Of a stretch of 64,000 nt of DNA, positions 49,027 through 59,817 are shown one piece after another (the first letter of the stretch is position 1; each line of letters begins with the position of its first letter). Position numbers and translations under genes: made by a program. The notes under the pieces are model-generated. The model did no database searches, was not told the DNA's origin, and saw nothing but the letters and a program-made list of their open reading frames with translations. Source of the stretch: Cardinalis cardinalis (Eukaryota > Chordata > Aves > Passeriformes > Cardinalidae); NCBI GenBank assembly GCA_014549065.1, contig JACDOX010000009.1, positions 10,154,468-10,218,467 of the forward strand, written 5' to 3'.

Positions 49027-49534
49027 AAAATAGATTTTTGAAGTTGCAGCCTGCACCACTAAGTATTGGAGAGCCTTGATAAAACTGAAAAAATAAATGT
49101 TCCAAGCTTTCTTTCCGGCTTAGACTTCAGCAGCATCATGTCACTGGCTCTGAAAATTGTCTGGCAACAGAAGGATGATGCATGCACAGAGGTTCCTTCC
49201 CTAGGGTACACCAGAGAGGTTTATGAGTTAGCCCCCACAAGACTTACTATTTTTAATACTAAAAGTATATGCTTTGGTGACAGGTCATTACTTCTGCCAG
49301 CGCTGCTGTGCTGAAATCTAATTTGTTGCCACAGGGAATATTGTCACAACAAAAGTGGGATCATAAGAGGTAAATACTCTATGCTTTGTTCAGTGGCATT
49401 TCATGTTGACTTGTAAGGCCTGAGTTTCATGTGTTTTCCCACTGATTAAGGAAAAAACTCTTCCCTAGTTGATGCTTACTTTTCAGAAGCAATTTAAAAC
49501 CAGATATTTTGTGGTCACTTTTTTGGTGGTATGA

Positions 49535-49620
49535 AGGATGGACACAAAGATGACAGAGCCAAACTCTTCTGTCAGAATGAACAAGGAGAAATGACCACTG
49601 AGTGTCATCTCAGAGATTTG
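49535..49620 (+). mobile_element. Possible short CR1 relic (sense)
   Basis: GATGACAGAGCCAAACTCTT followed by CTGTCAG and a GAACAAGGAGAAATGACCAC stretch resembles the CR1 segment GATGGAGCCAAACTCTTCTCAGTGG ... GACAAGAGGCAATGG. No CR1 tail follows, so the assignment is tentative. Confidence 0.35.
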
Positions 49621-52377
49621 ATTGTAGCTGTGCCATTTAAACTATTGGCACAAGAACGCTGGCTTTCACAACCTGTTGTTCAAAGGAGCAGGTTATGACT
49701 TATGTATAGAAAAATACTGCCTTATTCCCTCTGAATTAACTAAATTCTCCTTTAATTGAAAGGGGATCTGAGTTTTAATCAATGTTTTAATCACTGAAAT
49801 GAAGAAAGGACAATAATGAGTGCCTAAACTTACTTACAATTTTTATAGGCATTGTCTGTGGTTTAGATAAACACATGCTATTTTATATTTTATGTGCTTC
49901 ACTAGGCAAAATTTCAATAGTAGAATATGGAAAAATCATCCATGGTATAAGCAAATACCACTAGACTGAGGACACTGGAGAGCCTGCATGAGTTTTGCCT
50001 GGAAAGTTTTCGTGACATAACATTTACATTTGCAGAGAAATTTTCTGTGGAAATGCAGTTTCCTGGAGGCTTCCTATTAGCACCAGGGCAATGACTAATT
50101 TTAATTTTTTTTTTTTCAGGATCAGTTCAGCTGTGGTTTTGCCTAGCCAAATCTCACAGTCTAGTCTTTTCTCCTTCCCTGAAAAAAGGACTTTGACCAG
50201 GGTTGAAATCTATACTACTGTACTAAAATTCAATTAATTTTAAAGACAAAGGGAGATCACAGGCACACACCCAGAGTCAAGGTGACTGCATATCTCATCT
50301 TTCCTTAGCACCATATCCTTGGAAATTGATTTGGTCCCATATCAACACGGNTAAAAAATCTACTTCTTCCTTGATCTCCAAAAGCAATTTCTGTACTGAA
50401 TGTTCTAGATATCTAAATGCAGTGACTCCCTCTTATTTACCTGAAGTAAGGGGAGGCAAGGCATATAATAAGAAGTGTTTGTGAAATTCAGCTGAGTCTA
50501 ATGAAGCTGATATTTATGGCTGGCATTAAAAAAAAGTGTTAACATTGTTCTTTCTCCACACAATCAATGCAAAATAGGAACACTGACACACAGGGGTAGC
50601 CATGACTCCTATNACCTTCTCTCATAACTTCTTCTCTACAGATATATATCTCCTTGGTCATTCTGTTCTTTGCACTCAAAATCCCTCACTGCTGAGTGCT
50701 GTACTGTGTTATTGAGATCTGGAATTGTCTCATGTTGGTCAGGGCAGTGTGGGATTCCATGATTTTCATACCTTTCTAATAAATATCCATGACTTGCATA
50801 ACATTCTGGAGTCCTACATGACAGCCAGTGGACTGGGTGCATGGAGTGAGCCTAACTGCACAAAATGGAACAAATACAATTGAGAGCTGTAAATTTGAGC
50901 TAGGCACTGTTTGGGAGGTAAATAGAGAGGAGGAGCTCAGCCTGACAAAGGAGCCCACTGGCCTGGCTGACTCGAGCTGAAGGACTGCACATGATTGCAC
51001 ACAGTGGAACACATTTCATTACAAGCCTCCACTAAAAGCTTAGTGGAATGGGTCAAGTTCACAAGTATAATTTGGTTACTACAAAAACATATCCATGACA
51101 ACTGACACTTTTTATGTAATCATAGTATTTCTGTCCATTAAAGTCCCAGCCCTGCTATGACATAGTTGTCCAGGTTCACTCAAGTGCTTACTGTGCTTGA
51201 CCAAAGCATCTAATTAGATGGACTAATGACTGACTTTATTCCTATGGTTTCAACACTCAAAAATTGCTTTCTGTGGGCCACAAGAAATAGTAGAGGAGAA
51301 AAAGCCTTTATTTTTAATGAACTGAAGGAATTTGTGGTGGATTTGAAAGGCAAATCTGCAATCAAACATTCCCCATTGGTTTTGAGATTAAAATAGTGGA
51401 AGATTAAACTCAAATGTGATATACATGTATGTGAGTGTATGTATGTATGGATGCATGTATACATATGTATGTCTATANCTCTCTACATAAATCCATGCTT
51501 GTTTGCTAATTATTTCTATTGGCATATGAAAGGCTAGGCCAAGTGATGTTAAACTCTTTTGATTCAGATACCAACATTTCCTTTTCTTTTCTTAATAAAT
51601 ATTCTTTTGACATGTAAGTGCAAGTGCCCTGTGAATTTCCTCTTTCAGTGATTGCTTAATCAAGAACATACCCTGGTTTATGGAATATGAAGGATCTCAA
51701 AATAGCTGATCTTGCAAATCACAGCAGGTTCAGCACTACTGGTAGTTATTTTAAAAAATAATAATAAATAAAAGAGATACAAGGCAAACCACCAAATATT
51801 ACAGTGATGCAGACTATTTCTTTTGCATTTAAAAACCTTCTTCCAAGCTTTGCTCTGATACAGATTATGTATAAAGCATATTGTCTTGGTAGGGAGGGAA
51901 TATTTTCTCTGAAAATGCCATATTAAATAGAATAAGCAAATTCCTCTGAAATTATTTATGTAATCATTTCTCATAACACTTAAATTTTCTTAAGAATGCT
52001 AATATGCACGTTTTACACAATTTTCAATGAAATAAAATAAAAGACAGAGAGATGTTGTATCTGTGCAAAAGTTTGTTGCGTATTTACAAATTTGGTGAAA
52101 AGCAGTTCCAAAGAGTGGGATTTATAAATTTACAAAAATTATCTAGTGTGTAAGACCCTAATACTTCTGGGAGGCATGGAAATTTAATTACCCCCTTCTA
52201 CAGAATAAGAGCTGAGGTACTAACCTCAGGTTGGCAAGTGGTTACTATCATGACTAATCATATTAAAATCAATGACAGTAGTTGTGCATGAAACTGCTCA
52301 CCAAGCTGAATAAAAGATTTCACATTCTGACTTCAAGAGACAAAGTGGTTTGCCCAAGGTCTATAGTCTGGGACTTA
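49621..52377. other. Non-coding stretch, no gene recognised
   Basis: Includes a T12 run leading into CAGG at 50107-50122 with no matching donor. The region 50640-51010 is slightly GC-richer with minus-strand frames of 68-78 codons that resemble nothing known. Confidence 0.55.
51431..51475. repeat. Imperfect (TGTA)n microsatellite
   Basis: Degenerate array of GTAT/TGTA tetramers, including GTGTATGTATGTATGG. Confidence 0.8.
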
Positions 52378-52428
52378 AAAAACACTTAAGCTTGTCCTTA
52401 ATTTGTAGCACATGTTTTAAGTGTTTTT
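52378..52428. repeat. Inverted repeat, 12-bp arms, 27-nt loop
   Basis: AAAAACACTTAA (52378-52389) and TTAAGTGTTTTT (52417-52428) are exact reverse complements. Confidence 0.85.
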
Positions 52429-52595
52429 CTGCAGCAGAAATAAATAGGAAATTATCGATAGAATTTAAATCCGGGTCTCTCAAGTACTAGGTCATTTCCT
52501 TAATCATAAGACCACTTTGACTATATGTGATAAATGTTAACGGGAATTAAGTATGTCCTATGTCTCCATATTTGCTGATTTTTGTTTTGTTTCAG

Positions 52596-52686
52596 AAATC
52601 TGACTGCAAGGGCATAAATCCTAAATGCACCTTATTTTTTATGTGGAGGTATCTTGGCTGAAGAATGAAAAGCTAGCAGACACAAG
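52596..52686 (+). other. Splice-bounded non-coding segment (exon-like)
   Basis: A branch-point-like TGCTGAT and the tract TTTTTGTTTTGTTTCAG precede it, and ACACAAG|GTAAGA follows, a near-consensus donor. All frames carry stops within 91 nt. The splice signals are among the best in the window, so a long non-coding RNA exon is possible. Confidence 0.2.
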
Positions 52687-55600
52687 GTAAGACACGCATA
52701 TCCCTAAAAATGAGAAGATGAAAAGATTGCTCTTACCCCAGGAGGAAAATTCATACAGCATAATTCATAATCAGTCCTATCTTTGTTAATACTGTGTCAT
52801 GGCGGGTTCCCACAGGAAGCTGGCAATACAGGAGGTATCATCCATTCCTTGAAATGCATTCGCTGTGCATATCTGGAATTCAGTATATGTTTTGTAGTTC
52901 CAGCAGAAACATTTTTTAGACTTGCTCTCCTAGAGGCATAACAGTCTCTGAGAATGGAAGATGTAGAGAAAAACAGTCAAGAACAGTTTCATACAACATG
53001 TACAGCTTATTTGTATATGTGAACCGAAAATGGGATGTCTCTTCTACAAACACCTGGCTCAATATTGATTAATCTACATTTTCACTTAGTGTACAGCAAT
53101 CTGTAAACATAGCCTAAAACTCATTTATAAAACTCACAAAAGTATAACTGGTATNGGATAAGGCACTCAAGGAAAGGTGAAGAAGGAGATATGCTGAACC
53201 ACTAAAAATAAATGAAAAGAAGACAGTTCACTGATGTGAACATCAAATCTCCCCATCTTGCGGTCAGCTTCTGTCTTAGGGATTCTCAGGGAATGCATAT
53301 AGTTTGACCTATTAACATTTTAATATTTGTTTTCTTAAAATTCTGTGTTTTCTGAAGCTCATGCTAAAAGACTTACAGATTTTTAAAGACAGGTTTACTT
53401 GCTATTCAAGGTAAATTGCACATTGATCAAGATATCCAGGAGAACATGAAACGCAGCAGAGGTTGTTCCCAAGGAATTGCTTGCTACTCTTTGAAGGTGT
53501 ATTGGAGAAAAAAAAAAGACTAAAAAGCAGCTATTGTAATATAAATATTATATTGCAAGCATCTGGCTTGGGAAATCTACTATACTGTGCAGGCCAGAGT
53601 CCCTCCTGCTGAACTGAGGCACCAGCAAAACTTGAAACCCTGGCATAAATGCTACATTTCACACAGCAAGGAAAAATTTCTTTGATATACAATAATACTA
53701 GAAATAATAAAAATACTTCATGTACTTTATTTTCCATGTCATTTAACTCCCTTTCATTGCTTCATATGTGTACCAGAGACTGTGCACTTAAGCCTGAGAT
53801 TCCTTGGTAGGAATTAGATTCTCTGGGAGGGTGGGACACTGGGGAGCTTTGGTGTTTAAGAACTCCCAGGAGCTGCACACAGACTATAATGGGTCTTTTG
53901 CACACACCTTAAGCAAGAGGTACCTAACAAATGCTGCTGCTGCCACTTTGTATTCACAAAACTGTGGATGGAATGCTTCCATTAAGAGCAAAGGAAGAAG
54001 GGAAAAAACTCGTATTGGAGTAGCTCAGCTGTACATTGTCCCCCCTCAGTATGTAGGAATTTGTCTTTGTGGCATAGAGAGTTGCTGATCAGTGACCAAC
54101 CGTGCTGGATTGTTCTGTAAACTGAAATGTTTCAGAAAACTACAGTTCACTCCTGGACCACTGTTTACTGCTGCATCTGCTACATCAGATGTAGTGAGGA
54201 ACCAGATTCATGGGAACTTATTTATTGAAAAAAGACAGGGATGGCTCCCACAGAGAGTGAAATTGTTTGCTGTTACACAGCCTTTTTTACTTTGCTCATG
54301 TAAGACACTGCTTCAGTAACAGACTCCATCCATCTATACCTCTCTAGTAGAATTTGTGAATGACATCATCACTCAGTCTGTACACTGNATGTAAAACCTT
54401 CCTTATGGTGTAGTCTACTACAAACAAAAAATTATCATAACACTTCTAAAAAACCTAGAGACTCATGCCCAGAAAACATTCTTTCATCCATCCTTTGGGG
54501 AGAGAGACACTTGGATAATGTATATGCCTTGCATTCATTTCTCTCCCTAAATGCAGCAGCCGGAATGAAACCGTCTTTGTAGATAAAGTTGATGTTTTAA
54601 TTTTTTTACCCTGAAGGACAGCATATAATGTAGCTTTTCAATTTTCATTAACTATGGNTCAGGTTGCTATAGGCTAAGCTCTCAGCTATGAATTAAAGAA
54701 AAGCAAAAACTCAGCAGAGGAGCATTTCAGCTAAATGCCAACCTTGGTGTTTTGTGGCAATGCTAAGCTTGAATGGGACCGTAGTAATTATGTCTCTGTC
54801 CTGCTCTTCTAATAGCAAATTCACCAGGAAGGTTTGCTTTCTTCCCCTCTGTTCTCAAACCCATGCCCCTAGGTAGATACAATGCTGGGGTATCTTAACT
54901 GAAAATATAAAAGATTAGAATTTATAGATTTAAGAGGATTAGGATGACACTCAGAAAGAAAAGTTAAAGCAGTATATATAGGATGGTAGAAGAATAATTA
55001 CAAACAACAGAATTAGAATAGCCTCTAGAAAAATTGTTACTTTGGTAACTTAACATAGCTCCAATACTAGAAAACATACTGACTGTATTAAGGCAAGAGA
55101 CAGTCTCTGTAACCAATAGAGTCTTTCCTACTCCAAACTTGAATACTGATGCCTCTGTTGAATTGACTTCTGAGCATTCTCCTTGAACGGTATACTACTC
55201 ACAGCCTTGGTTGCAGCATTTCTCAAAATTAGGTAGTTAACACTGTCTGCTGCCAAAGTTTTATTAGATGCTAAGCATAAACTTTCAAATTATTAGGAAG
55301 ATGAGATTAAATACTGCCAAATCAGAGAGTCCTAATACATATGTTTAGAATGTCATCTGATAACTATTGTGCTTGCTCTTTAGGTCAATTGATTATAAAA
55401 TAAGGAGCTTTATAGATAAGCATACGATGCTTAGAAAAATGAAGACCATGGTTTCCATCTAGTCTCCTAAAAACTAGCTTTAGGTATGTCAGACAGATTT
55501 CATAGGCTGAAATGTGTCAGTTTTTAGGCAAGCCTTCAAGCCATCAATAGTCCTCACACAGCTTGCTAAAGCAGAACCGAGTAGGTTTTACTTGCAGCCT

Positions 55601-57637
55601 AGTTGCAAAATTGTCAAAAATGTAACTAGATATTATGACATCAGTGTTTGTATAATGTAGAAACACAGAGACAAGTTTATTTTCCCTATTTCTGGTTCTT
55701 CCTCAAAACTGGGAGAAGGGGAAATCTCCCATCTTGAAACACAAAAGAGTTTTCAGAACAGACTGGTAACATAAAGAAATTAGCTCTTAAAAACAGAGAA
55801 CTGATCTTTAGGCAATACCATGTTATATAATCTCTCTTCGTTGATTATGTTAAAAAATCAGATGTATGGTACAGCAAGTGTAACTCTGCTTTTCCTTTGT
55901 CAAGCCATTACACTACATCATACATGGCAAGTGAAAAAGAAACTGCAGCTCGTTCTCATCCAGTCTGGCTCAAAGATAACATATTCAATATGAGATTTAT
56001 GCAGAGAACNTATCTTTCCTTTGATGCAAATAAAATTAATTATTTTTCTTTAGTCCTTTGGATTTGAAGCACTCATTTCTCTAATGCTTCAAGACATCTC
56101 TGTGCTGACAGGGGAACGAACCAGGAAGATACGATCAGTGATCAAAATATTGACATAAACTGAACATATATTTAAAACATAAAAATTGGAAAAAATTACT
56201 GNGAAAATATATCTAAAAGCAAACATACTGTCACATACATAAAGCTATTCCTAAGCTTAAAAGATTTCAAATGTAATGTTTAATGGTGATCTACCTTGAT
56301 CAAGACACAAGGTACCATTTATTACTCTTTCATCCATCCCAGTGTCAAGTAAAACTGTATATCCTTGAAGACTTGCTACGGCAAGGATTCTTTTGGAGTG
56401 TCTGGAACTCCCAGTTATGGTTCATACTGTCACAATCTGGTCCAAAGGGCTCAGCATCTCACAACAGCTTGTCCATGAGAATGTCCAGTGCTAGTCCTGT
56501 CAATCCACAGCAAAGGGAAGGTGAGATAACTGAAATGAAATCTATTCTCCTGCTCCTGCCCTACAGAGGTCTTCTGTTGAGCCCTTCAGTTCAGTTCAAA
56601 GTCCTTTGCTTCTGCCGTGTTATAAGTATTCACTGGAAGGGCTGGAATGGCCACACATGGCTGCTGAAGGGTACCCAGCTAGCTTTGATTTATTACAAGG
56701 CTTTCAAAAAGCATGCTAAAATTCGCTTGCTGGATGCTCAGCTTCTTTTCTTGTTGAAAAGCAGAAGCTGTAATCATAAATAATAGTACCTTAATCTATT
56801 AGTGGTCTTACTAACAGTTGCATAGAACACTTAATAACAAAATAACATTTTAAGCTATAAATACTAAATCAAGATGGAAACAGATTGTCTTATACCTCAA
56901 TATAAATTGCAGGTACAATACAACCTAAAATTCAAGCTGAGATTTAAGATCATTCCCGTATACTTAAATTCCAAGGCATAATTTAATATGGGTTTAGCTA
57001 AAGTACTAATGTTTAATTGCTCCTTACAAGAGCTCTTTCAACAGAAGACTTGATTATGCCTAAACTAGACCAGAATGATATTAAAATCATGCTGCAGAGC
57101 AATATAAATTTAACCTATCACTCATGCAGTTCAATAAAGAATGGCACCATCTTCATGGAGAACCATTTATTTATATTTTATTTCGATTTTGTACAAACTT
57201 GATAGCTTCAAGGAAATAAGCTCTCAGAAAGAGCAGCTGATATACTGTAAGCCTGAGAATTTGTTTAATCAATGCTTTTCTTTGAAATTAGATAACATGA
57301 AAATGAGCAAACTTGAATATCTGTTATACAGATAGCCCTTTTAACAAAATGTTGCAACATTCAGTTATATTTTAGAATGTTCAAGCTGAGTCAAGACAGC
57401 AATCACAACTCAGCAATAAGCAGGGTCTGGGTGGATCTCAGGAGACCATAGCCTGCATCCTACTCCCTTGGACAGAAAGCACTCCTACCTTCAACACTCA
57501 CCAAGAGTAGCAATTAACCCACTACCACCACATCCCCAGGAAACATGTGTGGATTTATCATCCTTACAGGACACCTGAAAAACCTGATTAAACTAAGTAT
57601 TTCTTGTTGAAGTTTAAACCTACCTCTTGTACAATCC
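52687..57637. other. Non-coding stretch holding the longest open frame
   Basis: A 166-codon plus frame (56283-56783) is present. Inside it, 56343-56520 is bounded by CTTTCATCCATCCCAG and GGGAAG|GTGAGA. The translation shows no domain I recognise, and a frame of this length is expected about once by chance in a window of this size. Confidence 0.5.
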
Positions 57638-57690
57638 TCCCTAAGGATAAATTATTTTCTTCCCTAAGGATGAACTCCTTTCTTCCCTGA
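57638..57690. repeat. 23-bp minisatellite, about 2.4 copies
   Basis: TCCCTAAGGAT(A/G)AA units start at 57638 and 57661, and a partial third (TCCCTGAA) starts at 57684. Confidence 0.85.
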
Positions 57691-58169
57691 ATCAGTGTGA
57701 AATTTTTTGCCGCAGTCTCCCTCTCCCCAAACCTTCCTAGACCAAAGAACTCCATTTTTTCATCCCTTTATTTTTCAACTTTTAACCAGTTTGTTTGGAC
57801 TTGTTTGGACCCCCTATCAATTTGAATCCTACTACACATGGGTAGTTGAAGTTCTGTCAGTTCCAGCTCCAANTGGTGAGCAACTCACTTCACATGGTCT
57901 GCATACCAGGGACAACTCAACATACAGCCTGCTGTGTGCTTTTCCTCCTTCAAAAGAAGGATATTGTTGACCAGTGCCGAGTGTGTTGTTCCCAGATATT
58001 TTTCAGAAATGTTCCTCAACAAGTTCCTCATTCTCTGTTTGCACAGTTGATTATTTTTGCCTGAGGGCAATATTTTGCTGTTAGTTTTAATCAATTTCTT
58101 ATGCTCTGCTTTTCCAAGCTGCTTCTCCATTTGTCAAGTTTGCTCTGGTTTGTAACCCTGTACCCCACT
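57691..58169. other. Non-coding stretch, no gene recognised
   Basis: Moderately GC-richer. Frames of 70-87 codons overlap on both strands. It may contain more of the old CR1 copy that follows, too decayed to call. Confidence 0.45.
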
Positions 58170-58372
58170 AAACTCACTGCTACACATTGTGGTGCTATGA
58201 GCAAAGGTCAATTNTATGCTCTGGTCCTTTATCCAGGCTATTAATGAAAACACTGAATGCATTCGTAACTAAAACACACCTTTGAGGAACAAAAGCTTTA
58301 CATACCTTCACAAAATCTGACAACTATTTTCTCAGTGTATTTATCACTCAGTTTTACAACTTTTCTCCAGNA
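58170..58372 (-). mobile_element. Old CR1 LINE reverse-transcriptase relic (antisense)
   Basis: Translated on the minus strand, 58226-58290 reads VPQRCVLV followed by SVFINSLDKG. This matches the CR1 reverse-transcriptase core VPQGSVLGPVLFN-FINDLDEG in spacing and most residues. The stretch is in one frame, but flanking frames are broken. It is an internal piece, far from the 3' end of the element, so it is either a remnant of a longer copy or a fragment left by deletion. It is more diverged than the other CR1 copies here, which suggests an older subfamily. Confidence 0.65.
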
Positions 58373-59226
58373 ATGAAATAAATTAGAACGCCTTGTCTAA
58401 ATAATATACAAACCCATGTCAAAAAGCCCTACAAAAGTTATCTACTGTTATGCTCTATTTGTGCAGCCAATCACCAAAAACAGGAATATAGGAATTATAA
58501 AAATAGCAATTAAAAATTNAATATCCTATGATATATCAAAATTCTTATTTATTGTAACTTTCTCTTTTCTCCCCCTTCCCATTCCTGGCTACTTTACAAG
58601 GCAATTTCACCTTCTTTTTCTTTAAATATATGTCTACTCCCTTAAAGCAATACAATTTTTTTCTACAGGACAACAGGACATGAAGAGGCCTAAGGTGGGA
58701 GTACTTTTCTCTGGCCCATGGAGCAACTTTCCCAGAATGATTGAACTCAGTGTCTAGGGAAATACATGAGTGGCCCAAGCATGAGATTCCAAGTGTACAT
58801 AAGCCAGTTCTGTAATATCCTATGTACAGCTATTTTGAATGCTGTAGGATTAGAGGACCTTGCTGATATACAGGAGAACACCAAGGGTCCAAAACAAAAC
58901 TAATTTATTTAGATATCAACATGATATCCAGAACAGGCTCCCAATGTCCTTCTGGTCATAAACCATAGGATTCTTAGGCTTTCTGCTCATAAAATGAAGA
59001 CCTTTTTTTATACTCTGAACCCCACTTTGTCTTGAAAGTGGGTAACTGGGACAGGTTATGTAACCAGAGGGCATCCCGCATTTACGCACACAGCCTGCTC
59101 CACGTGTTCCAGAGGATGGATGGAGGCACACACCGCCCAGCAAACTGACAGGATGGGGACTGAATGTACAGCTTGCAAAGACTTCCAGATATAAAACATC
59201 TTTCATTCCCTTCCTCCTGCCCATAG
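58373..59226. other. Non-coding stretch, no gene recognised
   Basis: A 102-codon minus frame at 58916-59224 shows no domain. The last 30 bases form a strong pyrimidine tract ahead of the microexon candidate. Confidence 0.5.
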
Positions 59227-59243
59227 AGAAGAGACTATTCCAG
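59227..59243 (+). other. Candidate 17-nt microexon
   Basis: A very strong acceptor (CATTCCCTTCCTCCTGCCCATAG, given here only as its key region 59204-59226) and the donor CCAG|GTAAGG enclose AGAAGAGACTATTCCAG. TGC lies just upstream of the acceptor. The length is not a multiple of three, so inclusion would shift frame. It may be chance. Confidence 0.15.
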
Positions 59244-59689
59244 GTAAGGAATAAAACAAAGAAGACAGGATAAGAGAGGTCCTATGAGAATCCACATGCC
59301 CCGGAAAGGGACAAAACTCAAGCAAGCTAACAGAATTCCCATATGAAGTTCCACCTTCAGACAGTGGCTAGACTCACCTCAGCTGGAGCCAAAGCCATCC
59401 TTTTAAACTGTCTTCCAATTCTTAAGCCACACATCAGGGTGCTTCCCCAGGTAACAAAAATCTACTTGTATTAACAATTATCATGGTGCTGTACTTATCT
59501 GGAATTGGTGCCATATGCAAATCATTCCAACACTAACCCTTTGAAACCAAGGTAAGAACCTGATATCTCACTAAGCAAAGGATTCAAAGGAAAAAATGTC
59601 ATCAGTTCAGAGTAGAATTCTGCCTAAGAAGGAGTTTTGGGCTCCAGAAAGAAGAGCTCTACACGAGACTTCTCAGATGTAGAAGACTG

Positions 59690-59817
59690 AAAAAACCAAA
59701 CCACAAACAACAANCCAAAAAACAAACAAACAAACAAAAAACCCCAAACAAACCGCCCAAAAAACCAAACCACGACCACCACCACCAACATAACCCAACA
59801 AAACAAACAAACAAAAA
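59690..59817. repeat. A/C-only low-complexity tract
   Basis: About 125 bases with almost no G or T on the plus strand, made of CAAA, CCAAA and ACC words, including (ACC)4 near 59775 and (CAAA) runs at both ends. Such (A,C)-rich tracts are familiar in passerine genomes. The minus strand is purely G/T with GG pairs spaced for a two-tier quadruplex. The 60-codon minus frames here are artefacts. Confidence 0.9.

Noticed and set aside
59451..59551. Plus-strand splice-like pair of 101 nt with CCAAG|GTAAGA donor
   Set aside because: All frames are closed, the best one by a stop near the 3' end, and the acceptor tract is short.
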